The notes below the pieces were generated by a model. That model saw nothing but the letters and a program-made list of their open reading frames with translations, was not told the origin of the DNA and did no database searches. Of a stretch of 7,583 bases of DNA, positions 1 through 6,405 are shown piece after piece. Positions within the stretch are counted from its first letter, which is position 1. Each line of letters opens with the position of its first letter. Where the stretch lies: NCBI GenBank assembly GCA_030149115.1, contig JASBSE010000379.1:1-7583 (forward strand), given 5' to 3'. This DNA comes from Winogradskyella sp. (GTDB lineage Bacteria; Bacteroidota; Bacteroidia; Flavobacteriales; Flavobacteriaceae). A program made the translations under genes and the position numbers.

Positions 1-1
1 A

Positions 2-2242
2 GAGGTTTATTCTAACATGACTGAGCGCGTAGATGCAGCCAGAGATATTGTTGGAAAACCATTAACACTTTCAGAAAAAATATTATATGCTCATCTTTGG
101 GATGGTAAACCTACAAAACCATTTACCAGAGGTAAGGATTATGTAGATTTTGCGCCAGATAGAGTAGCATGTCAAGATGCAACAGCACAAATGGCATTAC
201 TTCAGTTTATGCAAGCAGGTAAGCCAAAAGTTGCTGTTCCTACTACCGTACATTGTGATCACTTAATTCAAGCAAAAGAGGGTGCAGCTACAGACTTAAA
301 ACATGCAAATAACACAAGTAGTGAAGTTTTTAATTTTTTAGAATCTGTATCTAATAAATATGGTATTGGTTTCTGGAAACCAGGTGCTGGTATCATCCAT
401 CAAGTTGTATTAGAAAACTATGCTTTTCCAGGTGGAATGATGATTGGTACAGACTCACATACAGTTAATGCTGGTGGGCTAGGTATGGTTGCCATCGGTG
501 TTGGTGGTGCTGATGCTGTAGACGTTATGGCAGGTATGGCTTGGGAGCTTAAGTTTCCTAAGTTAATTGGTGTAAGATTAACAGGGAAATTATCTGGATG
601 GACTGCACCGAAAGATGTTATCTTAAAAGTAGCTGAAATACTTACTGTGAAAGGTGGTACAGGTGCTATTGTTGAATATTTTGGACCAGGAGCTACATCT
701 ATGTCTTGTACTGGTAAAGGTACAATTTGTAACATGGGAGCAGAGATAGGAGCTACAACTTCTACATTTGGTTATGATGATTCAATGGAGCGTTATTTAC
801 GAGCTACAGATAGAGCAGATGTTGCTGATGAGGCTAATAAAATTAGAGAATATCTTACTGCAGATGCAGAGGTATATGCAAATCCTGAGCAGTATTTTGA
901 TCAGGTAATTGATATCAATCTTTCAGAGTTAAGCCCATTATTAAATGGTCCTTTTACTCCAGATTTATCAACACCTGCAGGTAAAGAGATGACAGAAAAG
1001 GCTACTGCAAATGATTGGCCTTTAGAGGTAGAATGGGGACTTATAGGTTCTTGTACAAACTCGTCTTATGAAGATTTATCAAGAGCATCTTCTATTGCTC
1101 AGCAAGCTTTAGACAAAGGATTAAAAACTAAAGCAGAATTTGGTATTAATCCAGGCTCTGAGCAAGTGCGTTACACTGCTGATAGAGACGGAATACTTGA
1201 AGTTTTTGAAAAATTGGACGCTAAAATATTTACAAATGCTTGTGGTCCTTGTATTGGGCAATGGGCTAGATATAGTGATCCTAAAAATGCACCAAAAAAT
1301 AGTATAGTCCATTCATTTAATAGAAACTTTGCTAAACGTGCTGACGGGAATCCTAACACTCATGCCTTTGTAGCATCACCAGAGATGGTTGCTGCAGTTG
1401 CTATTGCAGGTCGATTAGATTTTAACCCAATGACTGATAAGTTGATTAATGAGAATGGGGAAGAAGTAATGTTAGATGAGCCAACAGGATGGGAATTACC
1501 ACCAAAAGGTTTCGAAGTTAAAGAAAATGGTTACTTAGAGCCAGTTGCAGATGGTAGTGGTGTAGAGGTAACTGTAAAACCAGATTCGGAAAGATTACAA
1601 TTACTAACACCTTTTGAGCCTATTGGAGATTCTGTTACGGGTGCTAAATTATTAATCAAGGCGTTTGGAAAATGTACAACAGACCATATTTCGATGGCTG
1701 GTCCTTGGTTACGTTTTAGAGGGCATTTAGATAATATTGCAAATAACACTTTAATAGGTGCTGTAAATGCCTTTAATAAGAAAACAAACTTCGTTAAAAA
1801 CCAATTAACTGGTGAATATGGTGGTGTACCAGATACACAGAGAGTTTATAAGAAAAATGGTATTTGGTCTGTTGTAATCGGTGATCATAACTATGGAGAA
1901 GGTTCTTCTAGAGAGCATGCGGCTATGCAGCCTAGACATTTAGGTGTTGCTGCTGTTATAGTAAAATCTTTTGCACGTATCCATGAGACTAACCTTAAAA
2001 AGCAAGGTATGCTAGGTCTTACTTTTGCGAACGAAGCAGATTATGATTTAATCCAAGAGGATGATACATTTAACTTCTTAGATTTAAACGAGTTTGCACC
2101 AGATAAGCAATTACATGTAGAAGTTGTACACGCAGATGGTTCTAAGGATGTAATTGCCTTGAATCATACTTATAATGATGCACAAATTCAATGGTATAAA
2201 GAAGGTTCTGCACTTAATTTAATTAAGAAGCAAAACGCTTAA
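2..2242 (+). CDS. acn: Aconitate hydratase (aconitase), 5' end cut by window edge
   Basis: This is a TCA-cycle [4Fe-4S] enzyme that interconverts citrate and isocitrate in the cytoplasm. The three cluster-ligand cysteines are visible. Numbered from the ATG at base 17, they are C346 in GSCTNSS and C409 and C412 in NACGPCIGQW. The C-terminal swivel domain carries GDHNYGEGSSREHAAMQPRH, with the substrate-binding SSRE segment. The substrate motif GTDSHT lies in the N-terminal third. The ATG at 17 is probably not the true start. The frame stays open to the left edge and reads E-V-Y-S-N before this Met, matching my memory of flavobacterial aconitases of about 755 residues, in which this Met is internal. 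About 741 residues are present from that Met and the C-terminus is complete. A strong terminator follows, so the gene ends its transcription unit. The family is close to the mitochondrial-type aconitases. The function is very secure. The symbol is generic, because acnA/acnB naming does not fit Bacteroidota well. Confidence 0.96.
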   Translation, partial: EVYSNMTERVDAARDIVGKPLTLSEKILYAHLWDGKPTKPFTRGKDYVDFAPDRVACQDATAQMALLQFMQAGKPKVAVPTTVHCDHLIQAKEGAATDLKHANNTSSEVFNFLESVSNKYGIGFWKPGAGIIHQVVLENYAFPGGMMIGTDSHTVNAGGLGMVAIGVGGADAVDVMAGMAWELKFPKLIGVRLTGKLSGWTAPKDVILKVAEILTVKGGTGAIVEYFGPGATSMSCTGKGTICNMGAEIGATTSTFGYDDSMERYLRATDRADVADEANKIREYLTADAEVYANPEQYFDQVIDINLSELSPLLNGPFTPDLSTPAGKEMTEKATANDWPLEVEWGLIGSCTNSSYEDLSRASSIAQQALDKGLKTKAEFGINPGSEQVRYTADRDGILEVFEKLDAKIFTNACGPCIGQWARYSDPKNAPKNSIVHSFNRNFAKRADGNPNTHAFVASPEMVAAVAIAGRLDFNPMTDKLINENGEEVMLDEPTGWELPPKGFEVKENGYLEPVADGSGVEVTVKPDSERLQLLTPFEPIGDSVTGAKLLIKAFGKCTTDHISMAGPWLRFRGHLDNIANNTLIGAVNAFNKKTNFVKNQLTGEYGGVPDTQRVYKKNGIWSVVIGDHNYGEGSSREHAAMQPRHLGVAAVIVKSFARIHETNLKKQGMLGLTFANEADYDLIQEDDTFNFLDLNEFAPDKQLHVEVVHADGSKDVIALNHTYNDAQIQWYKEGSALNLIKKQNA

Positions 2243-2263
2243 TAAGTTTTATATTTAATAGAT

Positions 2264-2300
2264 AAAAAACTCTCAGTTTAATAACTGGGAGTTTTTTTTG
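2264..2300 (+). terminator. Rho-independent terminator after aconitase
   Basis: The 5' arm AAAAAACTCTCAGTT (2264-2278) pairs with AACTGGGAGTTTTTT (2283-2297) across a four-base TAAT loop. The only non-Watson-Crick pair is one G-T wobble. The arm runs into an eight-T tract at 2292-2299, 22 bases after the aconitase stop. The A-run on the left side could also give weak termination in the other direction, but no minus-strand gene enters from the right here. Confidence 0.9.
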
Positions 2301-2314
2301 TTATTTACTGAAAG

Positions 2315-2344
2315 GTGTAATAAAATAATACGACTTTAATTTTA
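2315..2344 (+). promoter_or_regulatory. Weak candidate promoter of the crp-like/tlpA-like operon
   Basis: The 68-base spacer between the terminator and the regulator must hold its promoter. The best match to the Bacteroidota pattern (TTG, about 19 bases, TAnnTTTG) is GTG at 2315-2317 and TAATTTTA at 2337-2344, with a 19-base spacer. Each box has one mismatch. It would start transcription roughly 15 to 20 bases before the ATG at 2369. In such AT-rich DNA a match of this quality is expected by chance, so the call is tentative. Confidence 0.22.
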
Positions 2345-2368
2345 ACTCAATTAAATCTTTCTTTAGTC

Positions 2369-3040
2369 ATGAATTCTATTTGGATTCTCGAAGATGTAAA
2401 TTTATTTAATTTACTCTGTCCTCATAAGTTTAAACAATATAAAGCTTGTCATACATTTGATGCCTATAAAAAAAGTGATTATATATATTTTGAAGAAGAT
2501 GCTGCTAACAAGGTATATTTAATAGAAAAAGGTAAAGTTAAAATAGGCTATTACAATGAGGATGGTACGGAAGTCGTTAAGGCAATTTTAAGAAAGGGCG
2601 AATTGTTTGGTGAGAAAGCAATTTTAGGTGAAGAAAAGCGTGATGAGTTTGCTCAGTCTCTAGATAATCAAACCTCTATTTGTCCAGTTGGAGTAGATAC
2701 AATGCATGATTTGATGAGAGACAACAAAACCTTTAGTCTTAGAATTTATAAGTTTATAGGTTTTAAGTTTAAAAAATTAGAACGTCGACTTCAGTTGTTG
2801 CTATTTAAGGATTCTAAAACCAGACTATTAGAGTTTTTGAATGAGTTGTGTACTGATTATGGTTATGATTGTGAGAAAACAGGTGACCATATTATTAATC
2901 ATCCGTATACACAAAAAGATATAGCATCCTTAATAGGTATTTCTCGTCCAACATTAAATATCTTAATGAATGAGCTGAAGGAAGAAGATGTCATTGATTT
3001 TAACCGTCGACAAATTAGAATTTTTGGTACTTCGGCGTAA
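2369..3040 (+). CDS. Crp/Fnr-family transcriptional regulator
   Basis: This 223-residue protein is the usual length for the Crp/Fnr family. Residues of about 20-115 form a cyclic-nucleotide-binding-like beta-roll (VYLIEKGKVKIGYYNEDGTEV, then the turn GELFGEKAIL at 77-86). A long dimerisation helix follows (about 120-158). A winged helix-turn-helix lies at about 180-205 (YTQKDIASLIGISRPTLNILMNEL), with S192, R193 and T195 in the recognition helix. The phosphate-binding cassette is only partly kept: G77 and E78 are present, but R91 is followed by D rather than S or T, so cAMP binding is doubtful. Cysteines 17, 27, 105, 161 and 168 do not form the N-terminal cluster of FNR. The ATG at 2369 lacks a Shine-Dalgarno, which is normal for this phylum. 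The gene lies 11 bases before the TlpA-like gene and is probably co-transcribed with it. The effector and targets cannot be told from sequence. Confidence 0.9.
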   Translation: MNSIWILEDVNLFNLLCPHKFKQYKACHTFDAYKKSDYIYFEEDAANKVYLIEKGKVKIGYYNEDGTEVVKAILRKGELFGEKAILGEEKRDEFAQSLDNQTSICPVGVDTMHDLMRDNKTFSLRIYKFIGFKFKKLERRLQLLLFKDSKTRLLEFLNELCTDYGYDCEKTGDHIINHPYTQKDIASLIGISRPTLNILMNELKEEDVIDFNRRQIRIFGTSA

Positions 3041-3045
3041 CTTTG
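3038..3045 (+). promoter_or_regulatory. TAnnTTTG-type -7 box just before the tlpA-like start
   Basis: TAACTTTG matches the Bacteroidota -7 consensus exactly. It overlaps the stop codon of the Crp-like gene, seven bases before the next ATG. Used as a promoter, it would give a leaderless or almost leaderless transcript of the thioredoxin gene. No TTG lies at the expected 17-23 base distance (the nearest ends only 11 bases upstream), so it may be a chance match. Confidence 0.2.
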
Positions 3046-3051
3046 TGATTA

Positions 3052-3615
3052 ATGAAAAGAAAATTTAAGAAGAGCAATATTGCATTTATAGTTATAATTG
3101 TGCTGCTCATCATTCCGCAAACAAGACAGTTTATTCAAATATGGATTCATAAAGGAGTGGCTTTAGTTAATCCTGTAAATGAGGTTTCATTAGAAGAAAG
3201 AGTTAAGCTAGAAAGTTATGATTGGCAATTGGTAAAAGAAAACAAAGCTACTTATAATTTGAAGCAAGCTGAAGGAAAGGTAGTATTGATAAATTTCTGG
3301 GCAACTTGGTGTCCTCCTTGCATTGCAGAAATGCCAAGTCTTCAGGATTTATATAGTGATTATGGTGATAAGGTGGATTTTCTATTTATTACAACCGATA
3401 GTTTTGAGGTAGTAAAAGCTTTCAAAAATAAAAATAATTACACTTTTCCTGTTTATATAAGAAGGTCTGATTATCCAAAAGAATTAATTACAAAGTCCAT
3501 TCCTCGTACTTTAATAATTAATAAAACAGGTGATATCATTATAGATAAGTCAGGCGCTGTAGATTGGAATAATGATAGTATTCGTGAGCAATTAGATCAA
3601 TTGCTATCCGAATGA
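3052..3615 (+). CDS. TlpA/ResA-like membrane-anchored thioredoxin
   Basis: This 187-residue protein is a thiol-disulfide oxidoreductase, probably held in the inner membrane with its catalytic domain in the periplasm. A lysine/arginine-rich start (MKRKFKKS) precedes a hydrophobic segment at about 10-21. By the positive-inside rule this gives an N-in, C-out anchor. There is no lipobox cysteine, unlike many Bacteroidota TlpA proteins. The thioredoxin fold runs from about 57 to 185. The active site is W86-C87-P88-P89-C90 within NFWATWCPPC, and the cis-proline is P151 in the SIPRTLII segment. This matches TlpA, ResA and DsbE-type reductases. The physiological partner is unknown: cytochrome c maturation and periplasmic protein repair are family roles, not shown here. 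The gene follows the Crp-like gene by 11 bases. Its TGA abuts the stop of the convergent crtZ with no spacer and no visible terminator. Confidence 0.9.
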   Translation: MKRKFKKSNIAFIVIIVLLIIPQTRQFIQIWIHKGVALVNPVNEVSLEERVKLESYDWQLVKENKATYNLKQAEGKVVLINFWATWCPPCIAEMPSLQDLYSDYGDKVDFLFITTDSFEVVKAFKNKNNYTFPVYIRRSDYPKELITKSIPRTLIINKTGDIIIDKSGAVDWNNDSIREQLDQLLSE

Positions 3616-4062
3616 TTATTTAAAATATTTAAAAGGTACAATGAGCATTCCAAAATTTTCACCATGCTCCTTACCCAAGTGTTTATGATGAATTTTGTGG
3701 GCACGTCTTACACCTCTTGCGTATTTATTGTCAATATTTCTTAACCATTTAAAACGTTGGTGAATAAAAATGTCGTGTACTACAAAGTAAGCGATACCAT
3801 AAAATAATATGCCCAAACCTATGGGTAAGGTGTACCATATATCTTCGTAATTCCATAGGTAAAAACAAGTCATACTTACAATAGCATAAAAAATAAAAAA
3901 CGCGTCAGTGCGCTCAAACCAGCTGTCGTGGTCTTTTTGGTGATGGTCTTTGTGCAAACTCCAAAGAAATCCATGCATAATATATTTATGGGTAAACCAA
4001 GCGTTAAACTCCATAATGAAGAATGTTCCAAAAAAGATTAAGATCCAATAAAAAGTTTGCAT
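3616..4062 (-). CDS. crtZ: Beta-carotene hydroxylase, CrtZ type
   Basis: This 148-residue integral membrane di-iron enzyme belongs to the fatty-acid hydroxylase superfamily. CrtZ adds hydroxyl groups at C3 and C3' of beta-ionone rings, giving beta-cryptoxanthin and then zeaxanthin. All histidine boxes are present: H25-x4-H30, H37-xx-HH (40/41), H96-x4-H101 and H122-xx-HH (125/126). Hydrophobic segments at about 3-23, 54-70 and 76-95 fit a small multi-pass protein. The length is slightly below the roughly 160-175 residues of proteobacterial CrtZ, which is normal for Bacteroidota. It is the last gene of the merR-crtI-crtB-crtZ operon, 17 bases after crtB. The activity needs a lycopene cyclase, which is not in the window. 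The fourth box and the operon context make a sterol desaturase or other superfamily member unlikely. Confidence 0.93.
   Translation of the reverse strand: MQTFYWILIFFGTFFIMEFNAWFTHKYIMHGFLWSLHKDHHQKDHDSWFERTDAFFIFYAIVSMTCFYLWNYEDIWYTLPIGLGILFYGIAYFVVHDIFIHQRFKWLRNIDNKYARGVRRAHKIHHKHLGKEHGENFGMLIVPFKYFK
3617..3634. repeat. Perfect tandem pair of a 9-base unit at the crtZ 3' end
   Basis: TATTTAAAA occurs twice in direct succession (3617-3625 and 3626-3634). On the minus strand it encodes the last codons of crtZ, F-K-Y-F-K-stop, so it is coding sequence and may have arisen by a small duplication or by simple AT-rich drift. It does not form a convincing hairpin terminator for either convergent gene. 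Confidence 0.6.
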
Positions 4063-4079
4063 AATACTTTGGTTGTGAG

Positions 4080-4919
4080 TTATAATAAATTTAAATGAAA
4101 TTTCACGTAACTGCGCGTAAGTAGCTCAATTTTTTTGTAATTAGGCACTCTAATTCTAGCCGATTTTATCTCTAAAGCAGGTGTTTGTTTTAATTTTTGT
4201 AATAGTTTATTGTAATAACGATAAGCCATAAACACTCCAAAACGGGCTTCAAGAGGTAGGCGTTTTATGCCTTGTAACCCTTTAGCAAAGTCAGCTTCAA
4301 TATCATCAATAATTGCTTTTTTTGAAGCCTCATCTAATTGATTTAAGTCTGTGTTAGGGAAATAGGTTCGACTCAAATCTTCAAAATCAGCTTTTAAGTC
4401 TCTTAGAAAATTTACTTTCTGAAAAGCGGAACCCAAACTCATGGCAGAGTCTTTAAGATCTTCATACTTTTCATTATCTCCTTTTACAAAAACTTTCAGA
4501 CACATTAATCCTACAACATCAGCCGAGCCATAGATGTAGTTTTTGTATTCTTCTTCGGTGAGATAGTCTTTTTTGTACAAGTCTAATCGCATGCTGTTCA
4601 TAAAGGCTTCAACCAGATGCTTATCTATATTATATTTGTGATAAGTATCCTGAAAAGAGTTTAGGATTGGGTTCAAACTTATTCTATCCTTTAATGCAGC
4701 TTCTAAATCAGTTTCAAAATTGTTGAATAGCTTTTCTTTGTCATAATCGTGAAACGTGTCCACAATCTCATCTGCAAAACGAACAAAACCATAAATGTTG
4801 TAAATATCTTGTCTAATGCTATCTGAAAGCATCTTTGTTGCCATAGAAAATGACGTACTGTAAGCGTTAGTTACTAACTTGCTACATTCTTTGGAAACAC
4901 TGTCAAAAATTGATTTCAT
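4080..4919 (-). CDS. crtB: Phytoene synthase
   Basis: This 279-residue protein belongs to the squalene/phytoene synthase family. It condenses two geranylgeranyl diphosphates head to head into 15-cis-phytoene, the first committed step of C40 carotenoid synthesis. The first aspartate-rich motif is D50-E-I-V-D54 in the GFVRFADEIVD segment. The second lies in the segment L162-G-x3-Q167-xx-N170-xx-R173-D174-x3-D178. The early YSTSF segment (20-24) is also typical. The length fits bacterial CrtB. Adjacency to a CrtI-type desaturase, the full Asp motifs and the downstream crtZ favour phytoene synthase over squalene or diapophytoene synthase. A C30 (CrtM) role cannot be excluded by motifs alone, but a ring hydroxylase in the same operon argues for C40. 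It lies 25 bases after crtI and 17 before crtZ. The enzyme is probably membrane-associated at the cytoplasmic face. Confidence 0.95.
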   Translation of the reverse strand: MKSIFDSVSKECSKLVTNAYSTSFSMATKMLSDSIRQDIYNIYGFVRFADEIVDTFHDYDKEKLFNNFETDLEAALKDRISLNPILNSFQDTYHKYNIDKHLVEAFMNSMRLDLYKKDYLTEEEYKNYIYGSADVVGLMCLKVFVKGDNEKYEDLKDSAMSLGSAFQKVNFLRDLKADFEDLSRTYFPNTDLNQLDEASKKAIIDDIEADFAKGLQGIKRLPLEARFGVFMAYRYYNKLLQKLKQTPALEIKSARIRVPNYKKIELLTRSYVKFHLNLL

Positions 4920-4944
4920 AATACGGTCTTTTTTTTCTATGCGA

Positions 4945-6405
4945 TTAAACTTCGTTTTTAAGGATGAGATCAGAAACTAATTTTCCTGAAATTAATGATG
5001 GAGGTACACCTGGGCCAGGAACAGTTAATTGCCCTGTAAAGTATAGTCCATCTACTTTTTTGCTTTTTAATTTTGGTCTTAAAAAAGCAGTCTGTCTTAA
5101 GGTATTTGCCATACCATAGGCGTTTCCTTTGTATGAATTGTATTCACTTATAAAATCGTTAACACAAAAGGATTCTTTAAACAGAATACTGTCTTTTATT
5201 TTCTGTTTTGTTAAGCTTTCGAAACGATTTATGATAATATCAAAATATTGTTCTCTTAGCTGAGGTGTGTCTTCTAGTCCAGGTGCAATAGGTATTAGAA
5301 AAAAACCTGTTTCGCACCCTTCTGGAGCCATACTTTTATCTGTTACAGAAGGAAAGTTAACATAAAATAATGGATTTTCTGGCCATTTAGGATTATCATA
5401 TATATCTTCTGCATGATTTTCAAAGTTGGTATCAAAAAACAAATTATGATGCTCTATATCTTTTAGTCTTTTATTAAAACCAACATAAAAGAGTAGAGAA
5501 GAAGGAGCAAAGGTGCGTTTGTCCCAATAAGATTCTGAATATTGTCTGAGGTTTTTATCCAATAGTGTTTCAGAATGATGATAGTCTGCACCACTTAAAA
5601 CCACATCTGAGGCTACAAAATTACCATTAACAGTTATACCTCTTGTTTTTCCGTTTTCAACATTAATTTTACTAACATTATTGTTGGTGTGTATTGTAAC
5701 ACCTAAGCTTTCAGCTAAGCTTTTCATTGCCTTAATGATTTCATACATACCACCTTTTGGATGCCATGTGCCCAGACCAAAGTCGGCAAAGTTCATAAAG
5801 CTATAAAATGAAGGTGTTTGGCTAGGTTTAGCACCTAAAAACAAAACAGGAAATTCTAGCGTAGAAATAAGCTTTGGATTTTTAAAGTTTTTTCTAACCT
5901 CAGTGCTAATTGTTTTAAAAAAGCGATCTACACGTGTAATGGTGTCTTTTGTAACTAATTCAAAAGGAGAAATACCTGGTTTTAATACCACCTTGTTAAT
6001 GGCTATATTGTAATGGTCTTGCGCTTGAGCAATAAATTTGCGTAATGCTTTAGAACTGCCATATTCAATGCGTTCAAACTCTTCACAAATTTGATCCATA
6101 TGGTCCCCAATAGTAATTACATCATCTGAGAAGAAAATTTTATAGGCAGGGCTCAGTTTGTCTAATTCATAGTAGTCGTTCGTACTTTTGTTAAAGTCGT
6201 TAAAGAACTTTTCAAAAATATCTGGCATCCAATACCAACTCGGTCCAATATCAAAAGTAAAACCATCTCTAATTAATTGTCTTGCTCTTCCTCCTACAGT
6301 ATTATTTTTTTCAAAAATGGATACCTTATATCCAGCATTTGCCAGATAGCAAGCTGCTGATAGTGAAGAAAAACCCGAGCCTATTATTGAAATGGTTTTA
6401 TTCAT
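4945..6405 (-). CDS. crtI: Phytoene desaturase, CrtI type
   Basis: This 486-residue FAD-dependent desaturase/isomerase normally converts phytoene to all-trans lycopene through four dehydrogenations. The N-terminal Rossmann motif is G9-S-G11-F-S-S-L-S-A-A, with E32 as the ribose-binding acid and the V-G-G-R motif at 37-40. The C-terminal FAD-binding segment starts near D452 (DGLYFTGQLTVPGPGVP and SLISGK), a known Bacteroidota variant of the CrtI signature. The length is typical. The start ATG shares its first base with the stop codon of the upstream regulator in the order TAATG, which suggests translational coupling. The gene lies 25 bases before crtB. Other CrtI paralogues (CrtD, CrtN, ketolase-like CrtO) share the fold. 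Pairing with crtB supports phytoene desaturase, although the exact number of steps is inferred. Confidence 0.95.
   Translation of the reverse strand: MNKTISIIGSGFSSLSAACYLANAGYKVSIFEKNNTVGGRARQLIRDGFTFDIGPSWYWMPDIFEKFFNDFNKSTNDYYELDKLSPAYKIFFSDDVITIGDHMDQICEEFERIEYGSSKALRKFIAQAQDHYNIAINKVVLKPGISPFELVTKDTITRVDRFFKTISTEVRKNFKNPKLISTLEFPVLFLGAKPSQTPSFYSFMNFADFGLGTWHPKGGMYEIIKAMKSLAESLGVTIHTNNNVSKINVENGKTRGITVNGNFVASDVVLSGADYHHSETLLDKNLRQYSESYWDKRTFAPSSLLFYVGFNKRLKDIEHHNLFFDTNFENHAEDIYDNPKWPENPLFYVNFPSVTDKSMAPEGCETGFFLIPIAPGLEDTPQLREQYFDIIINRFESLTKQKIKDSILFKESFCVNDFISEYNSYKGNAYGMANTLRQTAFLRPKLKSKKVDGLYFTGQLTVPGPGVPPSLISGKLVSDLILKNEV

Noticed and set aside
418..1749. Four open minus-strand frames (63 to 105 codons) inside the aconitase gene.
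   Set aside because: They lie antisense to a strongly conserved coding region, resemble no known family and have no promoter. They are shadows of the real frame.
2326..2335. TAATACGACT, identical to the first ten bases of the T7 RNA polymerase promoter.
   Set aside because: The following bases (TTAATTTT) depart from the T7 consensus, no phage genes are near, and the match lies in ordinary AT-rich spacer. It is treated as coincidence.
3617..3634. AT-rich tandem repeat considered as a bidirectional terminator between the convergent genes.
   Set aside because: The units are direct, not inverted, contain no GC pairs, and lie inside the crtZ coding end, so no stable hairpin is expected.
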